Assembly: GCA_022783305.1 (NCBI GenBank)
Contig: JALEWQ010000100.1
Location: 1-50,144 of the forward strand
Direction of reading: 5' to 3'
DNA from: Trueperella sp.
GTDB taxonomy: Bacteria; Actinomycetota; Actinomycetes; Actinomycetales; Actinomycetaceae
Length of the DNA: 50,144 nucleotides
How positions within the stretch are numbered: the stretch's first letter is position 1; each line of letters opens with the position of its first letter. The notes under the pieces were generated by a model. It was not told where the DNA came from. It saw nothing but the letters and a program-made list of their open reading frames with translations, and did no database searches. Positions 16,747-26,055 of this stretch are shown here, piece by piece. Both the position numbers and the translations under genes were made by a program.

Positions 16747-17655
16747 CTACTTCTTCGACCAGAACGGGTTTTGTCCCGTGGGCTCACCGTCTTCGTCGTA
16801 GAGATAGAAGCCCTTCCCGTCGATGACGCCAGAGAAGCCGTCCGCGATCGCCTTCTTCAGCTCCGCGCCGAATGCCTGAACCTCCGGATCCTTCGAGACC
16901 GCGGAGATATTCGATGCGACGTTGAAGCCGACGACGTCGTAGACCCGGAACGGACCCGAATCCGTGCCCGTCGCGATCGTCCAGGCCTTATCGATGTCGG
17001 CCGGTTCGGCGATGCCGTTGACGTAGAGCTTGGCCGCCGCATCCAGCCATGGAATGAGCAGCGAGTTGAGAAAGTACCCCGGCTGTTCCTTGCGAACGTG
17101 GAGCGGGACGAGTCCGGTTTCCTTTGCGAACTGGATGGCACCGTTGATGTAGTCGGCGTCGGTTTTCGCCGTTCCCATGATTTCGGCGGAATTGTGCTTC
17201 CAGATTTCGTTTGCAAAGTGAATCGTGAGGAAGCGGTCTTCGTGGCCACTGTATGCGGAGAAGGCGGAGGGCAGGAGGGAGGAGGTGTTGGTCGCCAAAA
17301 TGGTGCGCTCATCCGCGAGCGCACCGACTTTCTCCCAGGTTTCCTTCTTCAGATCGAGGTTCTCGGGTACTGCTTCGATGACGAGGTCGACGTCGCCGAC
17401 CGCCTCCTTCAAATCCGAGGTCGGATGGATCCGCTTGAGCGACTCCTGCCACCGCTCTTCCGTGAAGTTCGTGTAGTGGCGTTCGTAGCCCTGCCGTATC
17501 CACTCCCATCGCTTCGGAAGCTTCTCCAGAGCCGCCGGGAACGCATCGTATGCATATACTTCCTTGCCGTACCACGCTACCTGCATGACGATCTGGGATC
17601 CGAGCACGCCGGTCCCAAGAACGGCGATCTTTTCAAAATTGAATTCTTTAGCCAT
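16747..17655 (-). CDS. 3-hydroxyacyl-CoA dehydrogenase (NAD-dependent), copy 1
   Basis: A 302-residue enzyme of the HAD/3-hydroxybutyryl-CoA dehydrogenase family, expected to oxidise 3-hydroxyacyl-CoA to 3-ketoacyl-CoA with NAD. The N-terminal Rossmann motif is GTGVLGSQ (residues 14-21), followed by an acidic strand end YDAF. VIEAVPENLDLKK, ATNTSSLLPS, the catalytic-His-type segment FLTIHFAN and a C-terminal helical domain ending in DGKGFYLYDEDG are present. TTAGGAG precedes the ATG. It is a diverged tandem duplicate of the next gene. No thiolase, enoyl-CoA hydratase or acyl-CoA dehydrogenase is in the window, so the physiological substrate is open. Confidence 0.87.
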   Translation of the reverse strand: MAKEFNFEKIAVLGTGVLGSQIVMQVAWYGKEVYAYDAFPAALEKLPKRWEWIRQGYERHYTNFTEERWQESLKRIHPTSDLKEAVGDVDLVIEAVPENLDLKKETWEKVGALADERTILATNTSSLLPSAFSAYSGHEDRFLTIHFANEIWKHNSAEIMGTAKTDADYINGAIQFAKETGLVPLHVRKEQPGYFLNSLLIPWLDAAAKLYVNGIAEPADIDKAWTIATGTDSGPFRVYDVVGFNVASNISAVSKDPEVQAFGAELKKAIADGFSGVIDGKGFYLYDEDGEPTGQNPFWSKK

Positions 17656-17685
17656 TGGTAACTCCTAAGTCTTTCTACGTATCTG

Positions 17686-18591
17686 CTAGACAGTCCAGTA
17701 CGGGTTGGGTCCGAGATTTCGTCCCATGTTGTCGTAGAGATAGAAGCCCTGGCCGTCCGCCACGCCCGAGACGCCGGCGTAGGCGGCTTCGTTCAGCTTC
17801 TCACCGAACTCGCGAACTTCGGGCCGCGAGTCCATCTTTGCTAGGTAGGCTCCGAGTCGGAACCCGATACCATCGAGGATGGCGAACGGGCCGAGTTGGC
17901 CGCCGGTGCCGATGACCCACGCCTCATCGATCTCGGCCGGGTCACCGACGCCTCTCATGTACAGGGATGCCGCCGCGTAGATCCACGGGAAGTTGAGAGT
18001 GTTGAAGAGCCCGCCACGGATTTCCTTGTTGATGAAGAAGGGGTAGGTTCCCGTTTCTTCGGCGAACTGGATGGCGGCCTTGATGTAGCGCGGATCCGTA
18101 TCGGCGCTGCCCATGATCTCCGTCAGGGGATGGGCCCAGATCCTATTCGCGTAGTGCATCGCGACGAAGTGATCCTTGTGACCGGTCGCGAGGGCGATCT
18201 CCGACGGCAGGAGCTGCGAGGTGTTGGTCGCTAGGAGGGCGCGTTCGGGGAGGATTTCGGATACGGCATGCCACGTTTCGCGCTTGACGTCCAGACTCTC
18301 CGGCACGGCTTCAAGCACGATGTCGGCACCTGATACGGCGAGCGTGACGTCGGAGGTGGGGATGATGCGAGCCATTGCATCGTCGAATCGCTCTGGCGTG
18401 TAGTCTCTTAGATCCGCCTGGTACCCCTTGCGTAGGGAGCCCCAGCGCTTGGGGAGCTTGGCAATAGCGGTGGGAAATGGGTCATAGAGGTAGACGGTTT
18501 TCCCGTGCCATGCCGCCTGGAAGGCCATTTGCGACCCCAAAACGCCGGCGCCAAGGATGGCAACTTTGTTGAATGTGAATTCCTCCGTCAT
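17686..18591 (-). CDS. 3-hydroxyacyl-CoA dehydrogenase (NAD-dependent), copy 2
   Basis: A 301-residue paralogue of the preceding entry with the same architecture: GAGVLGSQ Rossmann motif, VLEAVPESLDVKRETW, ATNTSQLLPS, HFVAMHYAN and a DGQGFYLYDNMG end. The two proteins align over their full length without gaps at about half identity by eye, so the duplication is old. It is first in the pair, with AAAGGA upstream of the ATG and only 30 bases to the second gene, so a two-gene operon is likely. Different chain-length preference or a heterodimer are both possible (inference). Confidence 0.87.
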   Translation of the reverse strand: MTEEFTFNKVAILGAGVLGSQMAFQAAWHGKTVYLYDPFPTAIAKLPKRWGSLRKGYQADLRDYTPERFDDAMARIIPTSDVTLAVSGADIVLEAVPESLDVKRETWHAVSEILPERALLATNTSQLLPSEIALATGHKDHFVAMHYANRIWAHPLTEIMGSADTDPRYIKAAIQFAEETGTYPFFINKEIRGGLFNTLNFPWIYAAASLYMRGVGDPAEIDEAWVIGTGGQLGPFAILDGIGFRLGAYLAKMDSRPEVREFGEKLNEAAYAGVSGVADGQGFYLYDNMGRNLGPNPYWTV

Positions 18592-18721
18592 TGGAGAATC
18601 CTTTCCGAGGATGGATACCTAGCGTCAGTGACGTTAGTCCTACCACCCGTGCGGTTCAACGACCTTTTGCTTGCGGCGAAAGCACACGGATCTGCAGGTC
18701 AGTGACCTGTTCGCGGCGCCC

Positions 18722-19294
18722 TCAACGGATCGCCTCGCCGATATAGGTCACAAGTCCGCGAGCGCCTCGATCGACCACCTCGTAGGTGTCGTAGAAATCC
18801 TCCATGGTGCCGTACCAGGGGTCGGGCACGTCGAAGACTCCGCCTGATTGGTAGAGATTAGCCGAGTGCGAGGCCTTGGACGCGTCCTCCTCGAGCGCGC
18901 CTCCCGCGCCGAAGACGCCGCCGGGGGCCACGTGCGTCGTCCCGTCGAACTCGCGCCAGAGGTGCACCTTGGCCAGCGGCTCCCCGATCCGGCTGAGCAT
19001 GCCCCGAAGCGAACGGGCGTGCCCCGTGGTCATTGCGAGGACGAGGTCCGCGCTGCGCAGTTCGTCGTCCGTGGCACGGTGCGCACGGTGATGGTCGGGG
19101 AGGCGATGGCCGGACTCGCGCAGCACCCGCGCCGCGCGTCGATCGATCGGGTTGCCCGTCTCCTCGGCGGAGACGCCGGCGGAGCGGACGACGACGTCGT
19201 CGATGCCCGCCTGCGCGAGACGATCGCGAAGCACGATCTCCCCCATGGGAGAACGGCAGATGTTTCCGGTACAGACAACGAGCACGTGATACAT
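18722..19294 (-). CDS. Low-molecular-weight protein tyrosine phosphatase
   Basis: A 190-residue LMW-PTP. The phosphate loop CTGNICRS is at residues 8-15 (nucleophile Cys8, Arg14), and the general acid Asp158 is in DPWYG. Actinobacterial relatives (PtpA/Wzb type) are usually near 150-165 residues. The extra length comes from an insertion around residues 118-152, rich in Gly/Ala/Ser (HVAPGGVFGAGGALEED). TAGGCT ends 6 bases before the ATG, so the message may be leaderless. The gene is alone between the dehydrogenase pair and the divergent symporter. The substrate is unknown. Confidence 0.9.
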   Translation of the reverse strand: MYHVLVVCTGNICRSPMGEIVLRDRLAQAGIDDVVVRSAGVSAEETGNPIDRRAARVLRESGHRLPDHHRAHRATDDELRSADLVLAMTTGHARSLRGMLSRIGEPLAKVHLWREFDGTTHVAPGGVFGAGGALEEDASKASHSANLYQSGGVFDVPDPWYGTMEDFYDTYEVVDRGARGLVTYIGEAIR

Positions 19295-19300
19295 GCCTTC

Positions 19301-19306
19301 AGCCTA
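19301..19306 (-). promoter_or_regulatory. -10 box (TAGGCT) of the tyrosine phosphatase gene, leaderless type
   Basis: On the minus strand TAGGCT is followed by exactly 6 bases and then the ATG. GAAGG in the spacer could serve as a weak ribosome-binding site instead. Confidence 0.45.
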
Positions 19307-19452
19307 CAGGGCGGGCGAGCCCCTCCCCGAGCTTCCGCCGCAGGCACCCCAAGGGTCAGCATGCGGACAATCCGTCCGGAAGATGAACACGCGCGGGAGA
19401 ATCGGGGGAACACTACATTAGGCACATTACACACTAGGTAGAGGAGCACCCC

Positions 19453-20724
19453 GTGTCCACGCTCAAAAAGGCCGGAATCCTTCCGTGGGTCCTGCTTGCC
19501 ATCGCCCTTGGCATCCTGTGCGGATTCTTTTTCCCCGAATGGCTCTCGCGCATCTTCTTCTCGTTCAACGAGATCTTCTCGCAGTTCCTCGGGTTCGCCA
19601 TTCCGCTTATCATCGTCGGCCTCATCGTACCCGCCATCGCTGACCTTGGTCGCGGCTCCGGCAAATGGCTAGGAATCACGGCAGCAATAGCCTACGCGTC
19701 GTCGCTGTTCGGCGGCTTCCTGACGTACTTCGCCGCGAAGGCGATCTATCCCTCGATCCTGTCGACCACCGACAAGCCCGACCTCAGCTCCGAATCCTCC
19801 GCCGGCACCGGCTACCTTTCCCAACTCGAGATTCCTGCGGTCTTCGGCGTGATGACCGCACTCGTGCTCGCCTTCATCCTCGGCATTGGCCTCTCGCTCG
19901 CCCCGCGCGGCGTCATCCGCAAGGGCTTCGTCGAGTTCCGGGAGATCGTCACCGCCCTTATCGCGAAGGTGATCGTCCCGTTCTTGCCGCTGCATATCTT
20001 TGGCATCTTCCTCAACCTCACGCAGACCGGTGAGATCGCCAACGTGCTCTCCGCGGTGGTCAAGGTCGTCGTCTTCGTGCTCGTCCTCGAGGTCATCATC
20101 CTCGCCACCCAGTATGGGATCGCCGGCGCGATCGCGAAGAAGAACCCGCTCAAGGCCATCGGCACCATGCTTCCGGCCTACTTCACCGCGCTGGGGACCT
20201 CGTCCTCCGCAGCCACCATCCCGGTGACGTTGCGCCAGGCCATCGCGGCCGGCGTCTCACGGCCCGTTGCCTCCTTCGTGATCCCGCTGTGCGCGACGAT
20301 CCACCTGGCAGGCTCCATGTCCAAGATCATCGCCTTCGCGCTCGCCGTCATCGCGATGAACGGCATCGCCATGCCAGCCCTGCAGTTCATCGGCTTCATC
20401 TTCATGCTCGGCGTCATCATGGTCGCCGCCCCCGGCGTCCCCGGCGGGGCCATCATGGCGGCGGTCGGCATCCTGCAGTCGATGCTCGGCTTCGACGACG
20501 CCATGATCGGCCTCATGATCGCCACCTACATTGCGCTTGATTCCTTCGGTACCGCCACCAACGTGACCGGCGACGGCGCCATCGCCCTCATCATCGACCG
20601 CTTCGCTGGCGGCAACGTTGAGCAAACCGAGGGTGCCGAGGCGTTCAAGGCGCGCGCCGAGTTCGACGCCAGCACCTACCTCTCTTCCGTCGGCGGCACG
20701 CCGACAGACGAGAGCGCAATCTAA
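19453..20724 (+). CDS. Dicarboxylate/amino acid:cation symporter (DAACS family)
   Basis: A 423-residue inner-membrane transporter of the GltP/DctA/SstT family, using Na+ or H+ to import glutamate, serine/threonine or C4-dicarboxylates. The re-entrant serine-rich hairpin reads GTSSSAATIPVTL (about residues 249-261). The second signature is DSFGTATNVTGDGAIALI near residues 362-380. Eight hydrophobic segments surround them. The start is GTG with AGGAG 6 bases upstream. The acidic C-terminal tail is soluble. The gene is monocistronic with a strong bidirectional terminator after it. Confidence 0.9.
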   Translation: MSTLKKAGILPWVLLAIALGILCGFFFPEWLSRIFFSFNEIFSQFLGFAIPLIIVGLIVPAIADLGRGSGKWLGITAAIAYASSLFGGFLTYFAAKAIYPSILSTTDKPDLSSESSAGTGYLSQLEIPAVFGVMTALVLAFILGIGLSLAPRGVIRKGFVEFREIVTALIAKVIVPFLPLHIFGIFLNLTQTGEIANVLSAVVKVVVFVLVLEVIILATQYGIAGAIAKKNPLKAIGTMLPAYFTALGTSSSAATIPVTLRQAIAAGVSRPVASFVIPLCATIHLAGSMSKIIAFALAVIAMNGIAMPALQFIGFIFMLGVIMVAAPGVPGGAIMAAVGILQSMLGFDDAMIGLMIATYIALDSFGTATNVTGDGAIALIIDRFAGGNVEQTEGAEAFKARAEFDASTYLSSVGGTPTDESAI

Positions 20725-20770
20725 GAAGGTAGCGCGCTCGGAGCGCCTCAAGAGCGCGCCAACACATAAC

Positions 20771-20804
20771 CGTGGCGGGCCAGGGAATCCCCTGGCCCGC
20801 CACG
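20771..20804. terminator. Bidirectional terminator hairpin
   Basis: A perfect 15-bp stem (CGTGGCGGGCCAGGG and its complement) with an AATC loop lies between the convergent symporter and nrdF. Confidence 0.8.
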
Positions 20805-20814
20805 TCACCTGCGA

Positions 20815-21792
<978 letters not shown>

Positions 21793-21885
21793 CTAACCTT
21801 TTATATCTTCGCACGTTCCTCCGACACTTTCCCAACGTGTGGCCCCTCACGCCCGGCTCCATAGGGTAGCGGCCGGAATTAGCCA

Positions 21886-21891
21886 TAGGCT
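21886..21891 (+). promoter_or_regulatory. -10 box (TAGGCT) of the membrane acyltransferase-like gene
   Basis: TAGGCT ends 6 bases before ATG 21898, the same leaderless arrangement as the tyrosine phosphatase gene. Confidence 0.5.
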
Positions 21892-21897
21892 TATTCA

Positions 21898-23217
21898 ATG
21901 AGCACTTCCACGACAACGCCCGCCGAACCTGGCGTGCAACGCTATCGGGGCCGCATCCACGGCATCGACATCGCCCGCGGCCTGGCAATCCTCGGCATGA
22001 TTTGGGCCCACGTCCGCCCCGCCATGTACAGCGAAGGCACCCTTGCCTACTTCCTCGCAGACATCCCCCTGGGCCGCTCGTCGGCGCTGTTCGCCCTGCT
22101 CGCCGGGATCTCACTGGCCATCCTCTCCGGCCGCAACGTCGTCTACACCGGCGAACAGCTCCGCCACGCCCAACTACGCATCGCAGGCCGCGCGGTCGTC
22201 CTCCTCGGCTTTTCCGCCTTCCTGTCCAACTTCCCCACGATCATCGCCGTCATCCTCGGCTTCTACGCTGCCTGGTTCCTGCTCGCCATCCCCCTCCTGA
22301 GCTGGTCGGCTAGGAAGCTCGCGATCGCTGCGGGCGTCACCGCCGTCGTCGGCCCGCAACTCATCTTCCTCCTCGAATATCTCTCGTTCACCTATGAGGT
22401 CTTCGCCGACGGCGGCCCCAACGCCTTCCTCTACGACGTCCTCGTCGCCGGTGCCTACCCCGGCCTGGCCTACATGGCCTACGTGCTCGTCGGCATGGCC
22501 ATCGGGCGCGCCGACCTCACCGCACCCGCTGCCCGAATCCGGCTCCTGGTCATCGGCCTGCCCCTCGCCGTCGTCGGCTACGGCAGCGCGTACCTGGCCA
22601 CCTCCACCATCGCCCCCGAGGTGGACGTCGAATCGATGACGTACTCGCCCGACCTGGGCCCCTTCACCCTGTGGGACTTGTTCACCGCCGAACCCCACAC
22701 GAACACCACCCCGTCAGTGATTGGGAACCTCGGCTTCGGGATCGCCCTACTCGCGCTCTGCCTGTGGCTGGGTCCGCTAGCCAAGCACGTGCTCTTCCCG
22801 ATCTCGGCGGTGGGGTCCATGTCGCTGACCGCCTACGTCGGCCACGCCTTCGGCCTGCACTTCAAGGAAGACTGGTTCTACACCGAGTCCGCCACGCCCT
22901 TCCTCGTGGTCGCCGGACTCGTGGTGCTGTTTTGCACCTTGTGGGCGCTGTTGCCCTTCCGGCGCGGCCCGCTTGAGTGGGTCACCTACCGCTTCTCTCA
23001 GTGGTTCGCCCGGCCGACTCCAGCTCGGGCGCAGGCTCAACCGGCGGAACCGACAAGGCCGGCGCAGACACAACCCGCGCAAGCTGCGCTGGCACAACCG
23101 GCGCATGGGCCGGAGCTGCACCCGAGCGATGCCGCCACGGCTCCGATCCCATCTGCCGAACCGCGACCTCAGCCCGCAAAGACGCCGCCCGACAGCCACC
23201 ATCTGAGGCGGCCGTGA
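21898..23217 (+). CDS. Multi-pass membrane protein, DUF418/DUF1624 acyltransferase-like
   Basis: A 439-residue protein with about ten membrane segments. The N-terminal RIHGIDIARGLAILGMIWAHVRP matches the opening of heparan-alpha-glucosaminide N-acetyltransferase-like (DUF1624) and DUF418 proteins. GSMSLTAYVGHA and a late FRRGPLEW(V) correspond to the conserved DUF418 end. It may transfer acyl groups to an extracytoplasmic sugar or lipid; this is unproven. The last 75 residues are a low-complexity Ala/Gln/Pro tail (repeats of AQPA and PAQ), unusual for the family. Its TGA overlaps the ogt GTG start (GTGA, 23214-23217). Confidence 0.75.
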   Translation: MSTSTTTPAEPGVQRYRGRIHGIDIARGLAILGMIWAHVRPAMYSEGTLAYFLADIPLGRSSALFALLAGISLAILSGRNVVYTGEQLRHAQLRIAGRAVVLLGFSAFLSNFPTIIAVILGFYAAWFLLAIPLLSWSARKLAIAAGVTAVVGPQLIFLLEYLSFTYEVFADGGPNAFLYDVLVAGAYPGLAYMAYVLVGMAIGRADLTAPAARIRLLVIGLPLAVVGYGSAYLATSTIAPEVDVESMTYSPDLGPFTLWDLFTAEPHTNTTPSVIGNLGFGIALLALCLWLGPLAKHVLFPISAVGSMSLTAYVGHAFGLHFKEDWFYTESATPFLVVAGLVVLFCTLWALLPFRRGPLEWVTYRFSQWFARPTPARAQAQPAEPTRPAQTQPAQAALAQPAHGPELHPSDAATAPIPSAEPRPQPAKTPPDSHHLRRP

Positions 23218-23747
23218 TCTACCACTACGATTCCCCGATCGGGATCCTCACCATCTCCTACGACGGCGCCCTGCGCGGCTTGTGGACCTCGCAAAATGTT
23301 CCCGCCGACGCGGCTACCGCGGTAGCAGCCAAGTCCTCATGCTCTGCCGAGCCGGTCAGCGCTGCCGAGGCGGGCAGCACTACCGAGCCGGTGACCGCCT
23401 GGCTCGACGCATATTTCGCCGGCCGGAACCCCACCATCGACTTCCGCATCGAGCAAACCGGCACGCCGTTCCAGCAGGCCACCTGGCAGGCCCTGCACAC
23501 CATCCCCTATGGGCACACGGTCAGCTACGGCCAGCTGGCCGTCGTCGTCGGGAAGAAGCTTGGCCGGCCCACCTCCGCTCGAGCGATCGGCGCGGCAGTC
23601 GGCCGGAACCAGGTGCTCATCGCCGTGCCCTGCCACCGCGTTATCGGCGCCGACGGGTCCATGACCGGCTACGCCGGCGGCCTCGACAGCAAGAGGCGCC
23701 TCCTCGCCCTCGAACGCATTGTGCCCCGACACAGATCAGGAATCTGA
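23214..23747 (+). CDS. ogt: Methylated-DNA--[protein]-cysteine S-methyltransferase
   Basis: A 177-residue suicide DNA-repair protein removing alkyl groups from O6-alkylguanine. The active-site PCHRVIG contains the acceptor Cys, preceded by SARAIGAAVGRNQV and followed by TGYAGGLDSKRRLLALE, the standard order. The N-terminal domain is short and holds an Ala/Ser/Glu-rich insertion near residues 27-60. The start is GTG in a GTGA overlap with the membrane protein gene, so the two are translationally coupled. The final residues (RHRSGI) and the stop codon are encoded by repeat copy D, suggesting the repeat replaced the original 3' end. Confidence 0.92.
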   Translation: MIYHYDSPIGILTISYDGALRGLWTSQNVPADAATAVAAKSSCSAEPVSAAEAGSTTEPVTAWLDAYFAGRNPTIDFRIEQTGTPFQQATWQALHTIPYGHTVSYGQLAVVVGKKLGRPTSARAIGAAVGRNQVLIAVPCHRVIGADGSMTGYAGGLDSKRRLLALERIVPRHRSGI

Positions 23748-23802
23748 GGCCGACCAGGCCCTCATAGCGACCGGTAGCCGATATATTCAGTAGAACTTTC
23801 GG
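23726..23802 (-). repeat. 77-bp interspersed repeat, copy D (diverged)
   Basis: Exactly 77 bases from CCGACA to TTTCGG, reverse orientation, about 75-80 percent identical to copies A-C by eye. GAATCTGAG, ACCAGGCCC and TATATTCA(G/A) boxes are conserved. Its left end overlaps the last codons of ogt. Confidence 0.8.
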
Positions 23803-23870
23803 CAACTGCCGGCAACTGCCGGCGACGAGGAGCCCGCCGGGCAGCCGGCGGGCGCGACGCCGTCGTCAAG

Positions 23871-24662
23871 CTACTGTCCGAGCGGGCTAACCAATCGGCT
23901 CGCCCACTCGCCAAGCCCGACGCGCTCGCCCGTGAAGAAGGGTACGTCCTGGCGGACGTAGAGGCGCGCCTCAGTCTTACGGAAGGCGTACATGAGGTCA
24001 ACGATGCGCGTGAGGTTCTCGCCCTCGAGTGCCACCACCCACTCGTAATCCGACAGCGAGAACGAGGCCAGCGTCGAGGTCACGAGATCGCCGAACGGAC
24101 GGCCAGCCGCCGCATGGTTACGCATGATCGAGGCGCGCTTCCAGTCCTCGAGCAGGTACCAGTCATAGGAGCGCACGAACGGGTAGACCGCGGCGAACTT
24201 CTCCGGCTCACGCTCAAACATGCCCGGCAGATGATCCGGATTGTATTCGGCAGGACGATGCTGGCTGAGCACCGACCACACCGGCGTCAGCCCGAGCCCC
24301 CGATGCAACACGCGGTAGGCGGCCTGCGCGGCCTCGGCGGTGTCCGCGATGAACCACGCCATGAGGTCCGCGTCTGCGCGGAACCCCGACACGTCGTAGT
24401 ATCCGCGGACAGTCACGCCCGTCTTCGCGACGGCGTCCTCCGCAGCGACGACCTTGGCTGCGATGTCGGCTGGATCGGTCACGGCAGGATCAGCCTTGAA
24501 GACCGACCACATGACGAACGGCCGGGTCTCGTTCAGGCGCTGGGCAATCGGGCGGACCTCCCCGCGCACGTGGCCGTGCGCATGCGGCCGGGCGTCGTCG
24601 TGGGCGGGGTGAGCGGCGGGGTGAGCGGCGGCGTCAGGCACGCCGGGCGTCGAGTGTGTCAT
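23871..24662 (-). CDS. hemQ: Coproheme decarboxylase HemQ (chlorite dismutase-like)
   Basis: A 263-residue enzyme that converts coproheme III to heme b with peroxide, the last step of the coproporphyrin-dependent pathway of Gram-positives. RSYDWYLLEDW contains the family's catalytic Tyr region, and MRNHAAAGRPF carries the proximal heme-ligand His (about residue 182). The start ATG 24662 has AGAGGA 7 bases upstream and lies inside the end of hemH (29-base overlap). Residues about 1-35 form a His/Ala-rich extension (AAHPAAHPAHDDARPHAHGH) not usual for HemQ; it might bind metal or simply result from the overlap. Confidence 0.93.
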   Translation of the reverse strand: MTHSTPGVPDAAAHPAAHPAHDDARPHAHGHVRGEVRPIAQRLNETRPFVMWSVFKADPAVTDPADIAAKVVAAEDAVAKTGVTVRGYYDVSGFRADADLMAWFIADTAEAAQAAYRVLHRGLGLTPVWSVLSQHRPAEYNPDHLPGMFEREPEKFAAVYPFVRSYDWYLLEDWKRASIMRNHAAAGRPFGDLVTSTLASFSLSDYEWVVALEGENLTRIVDLMYAFRKTEARLYVRQDVPFFTGERVGLGEWASRLVSPLGQ

Positions 24663-25641
24663 GGGTTTCCTCTTTCTGGTTGGCCCGCCGTGCGGCGGGT
24701 GGAGTCGGGAGGCAGCACCCGGCAGGGCAGCCGGTGGTGCCGTGTTGAAGCAGGTCAGCAAGTTGGGCGACGAAGACGGGTGAGGCGTCGACCGTCGGCG
24801 CGCGCATGTAGCCCAGCCCGAGACGTTCGGCGGTGGCCCGCGCCTCGACGTCGAGATCGTAGACCACCTCCATGTGGTCCGAGATGAAGCCGATCGGCAC
24901 AACGATCACGGCCCGCGTGCCCGAGGCGGCAAGCTCGACAAGGTGGTCGTTGATGTCGGGCTCGAGCCAGGCCACATGCGGACTACCCGAGCGCGAACAG
25001 TACGCCAGATCCCACTCCGGCTCGCCGAGCTCCGCACACAACCTCTCGATGAGCTGACGGTGCTGGAGGTCGTAGACGGGCGGGCCGGCGGTGGCGTTCA
25101 TCGCCGTCGGGATCGAGTGCGTGACGAACACGAGGCGCGCGTCCGGCATGGCCGCCCGCGCCTCGCGCACCACCTCGAGGTAGGCCGCGTAGAAGCCAGG
25201 GGTCTGCCAGAACGGCCGGACCTTTTCCAGGCGCAGATCCGGATGGGCCAGCTGGGCGTGCCATCGGTCGAGGTCTTCGCGATACTGGCGGCAAGAAGAA
25301 TAGGAGAAGTAGGCCGAGGTGGCGAGCGTTCGGACCGTGCGAGCACCGGCGTCGTAGAGCTCGGTCAAGGTCTCATGGCCGAAAGGGTGCCAGTTCCGGT
25401 TGCCTACCGCGATCGGCGTGTGGTCGCCGCGCGCGGCGAGCTCCACTCGTAGCCGATCGACGAGCGCGGCGTTGAGCTCGTTGATCGGCGACTTTCCCCC
25501 GAAGCGGTAGTAGTGCTGGCCCACTTGAGCCAGCCGCTCGTCGGGCACGCCACGGCCCGCCACCGCATTGCGCAGGAACGGAACCACGTCCTCCGGCTTA
25601 TTCGGGCCGCCGTAGGAAAGAAGCATGTAGGCGTCGACCAT
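24634..25641 (-). CDS. hemH: Coproporphyrin ferrochelatase, [2Fe-2S] type
   Basis: A 335-residue enzyme inserting iron into coproporphyrin III, upstream of HemQ in the same pathway and operon. YMLLSYGGPNKPEDVVPFL opens the family; FVTHSIP carries the catalytic His region, and PIGFISDHMEVVYDLD holds the metal-site residues. Cys near residue 118 (SYSSCRQYRED) and the C-terminal CPAGCC (about 306-311) match the cluster ligands of actinobacterial ferrochelatases. ATG 25641 is chosen because the domain begins there and AGGGA precedes it; a 51-codon upstream extension is probably promoter and leader. Confidence 0.93.
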   Translation of the reverse strand: MVDAYMLLSYGGPNKPEDVVPFLRNAVAGRGVPDERLAQVGQHYYRFGGKSPINELNAALVDRLRVELAARGDHTPIAVGNRNWHPFGHETLTELYDAGARTVRTLATSAYFSYSSCRQYREDLDRWHAQLAHPDLRLEKVRPFWQTPGFYAAYLEVVREARAAMPDARLVFVTHSIPTAMNATAGPPVYDLQHRQLIERLCAELGEPEWDLAYCSRSGSPHVAWLEPDINDHLVELAASGTRAVIVVPIGFISDHMEVVYDLDVEARATAERLGLGYMRAPTVDASPVFVAQLADLLQHGTTGCPAGCCLPTPPAARRANQKEETHDTLDARRA

Positions 25642-25698
25642 GTGTGTCCCTAAGTTCGCGAGCAGATATCGGGCGTGCGCCGGGCGGCGCCCTCCACG

Positions 25699-25735
25699 AT
25701 TATGCACCTTGAACATGGTGTGTCGCATCTTGAAC
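25699..25735 (-). promoter_or_regulatory. Candidate hemHQ promoter with direct repeats
   Basis: On the minus strand CATAAT (25699-25704) reads as a -10 box. CTTGAAC occurs at 25708-25714 and 25729-25735 (plus sense), 21 bases or two helical turns apart, flanking the -35 position. This is the layout of a tandem regulator-binding site. No regulator is identified. Confidence 0.35.
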
Positions 25736-25940
25736 GGAGACTTGCCCCATACATCCAGCCGTTTCAGAACATCACCGGCCGATAGTGTCGCCATCTTTTG
25801 GGGTGGACGACGGGCGGGCCTCCTTCGGCGCCGAGCACGACGGGCGGGCCTCCCGGCGCGACGACGGCGACGCGCCCTGTCAACCTACCCCACTGCGTAA
25901 ACACAGAGCGCCCCCTGAACCCAGACCGCCCTTAAACCTC

Positions 25941-25980
25941 AAGGTGGAGGGCTTCCCGTCGCCGGGAAACCCTCCACCTT
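25941..25980. terminator. Terminator hairpin after nrdE
   Basis: AAGGTGGAGGG pairs with CCCTCCACCTT, and inside the loop TTCCCG pairs with CGGGAA. It follows the nrdE stop on the minus strand and would separate nrdHIE from hemHQ. Confidence 0.75.
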
Positions 25981-26055
25981 TGCCTCGCGACCACGCGGCC
26001 CGCCAAGGCAAGCCGCTGCCGGATGCTGCCAGTCACGGCAAGCCGCTGCCGGCCG

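Noticed and set aside
21818-21842. Possible NrdR box before nrdF (ACAC...GTGT)
   Set aside because: The arms are one base too far apart and the centre does not fit the consensus.
25642-25794. 51-codon N-terminal extension of ferrochelatase
   Set aside because: The family domain begins at 25641 with its own ribosome-binding site, and the extension overlaps promoter-like and direct-repeat sequence.
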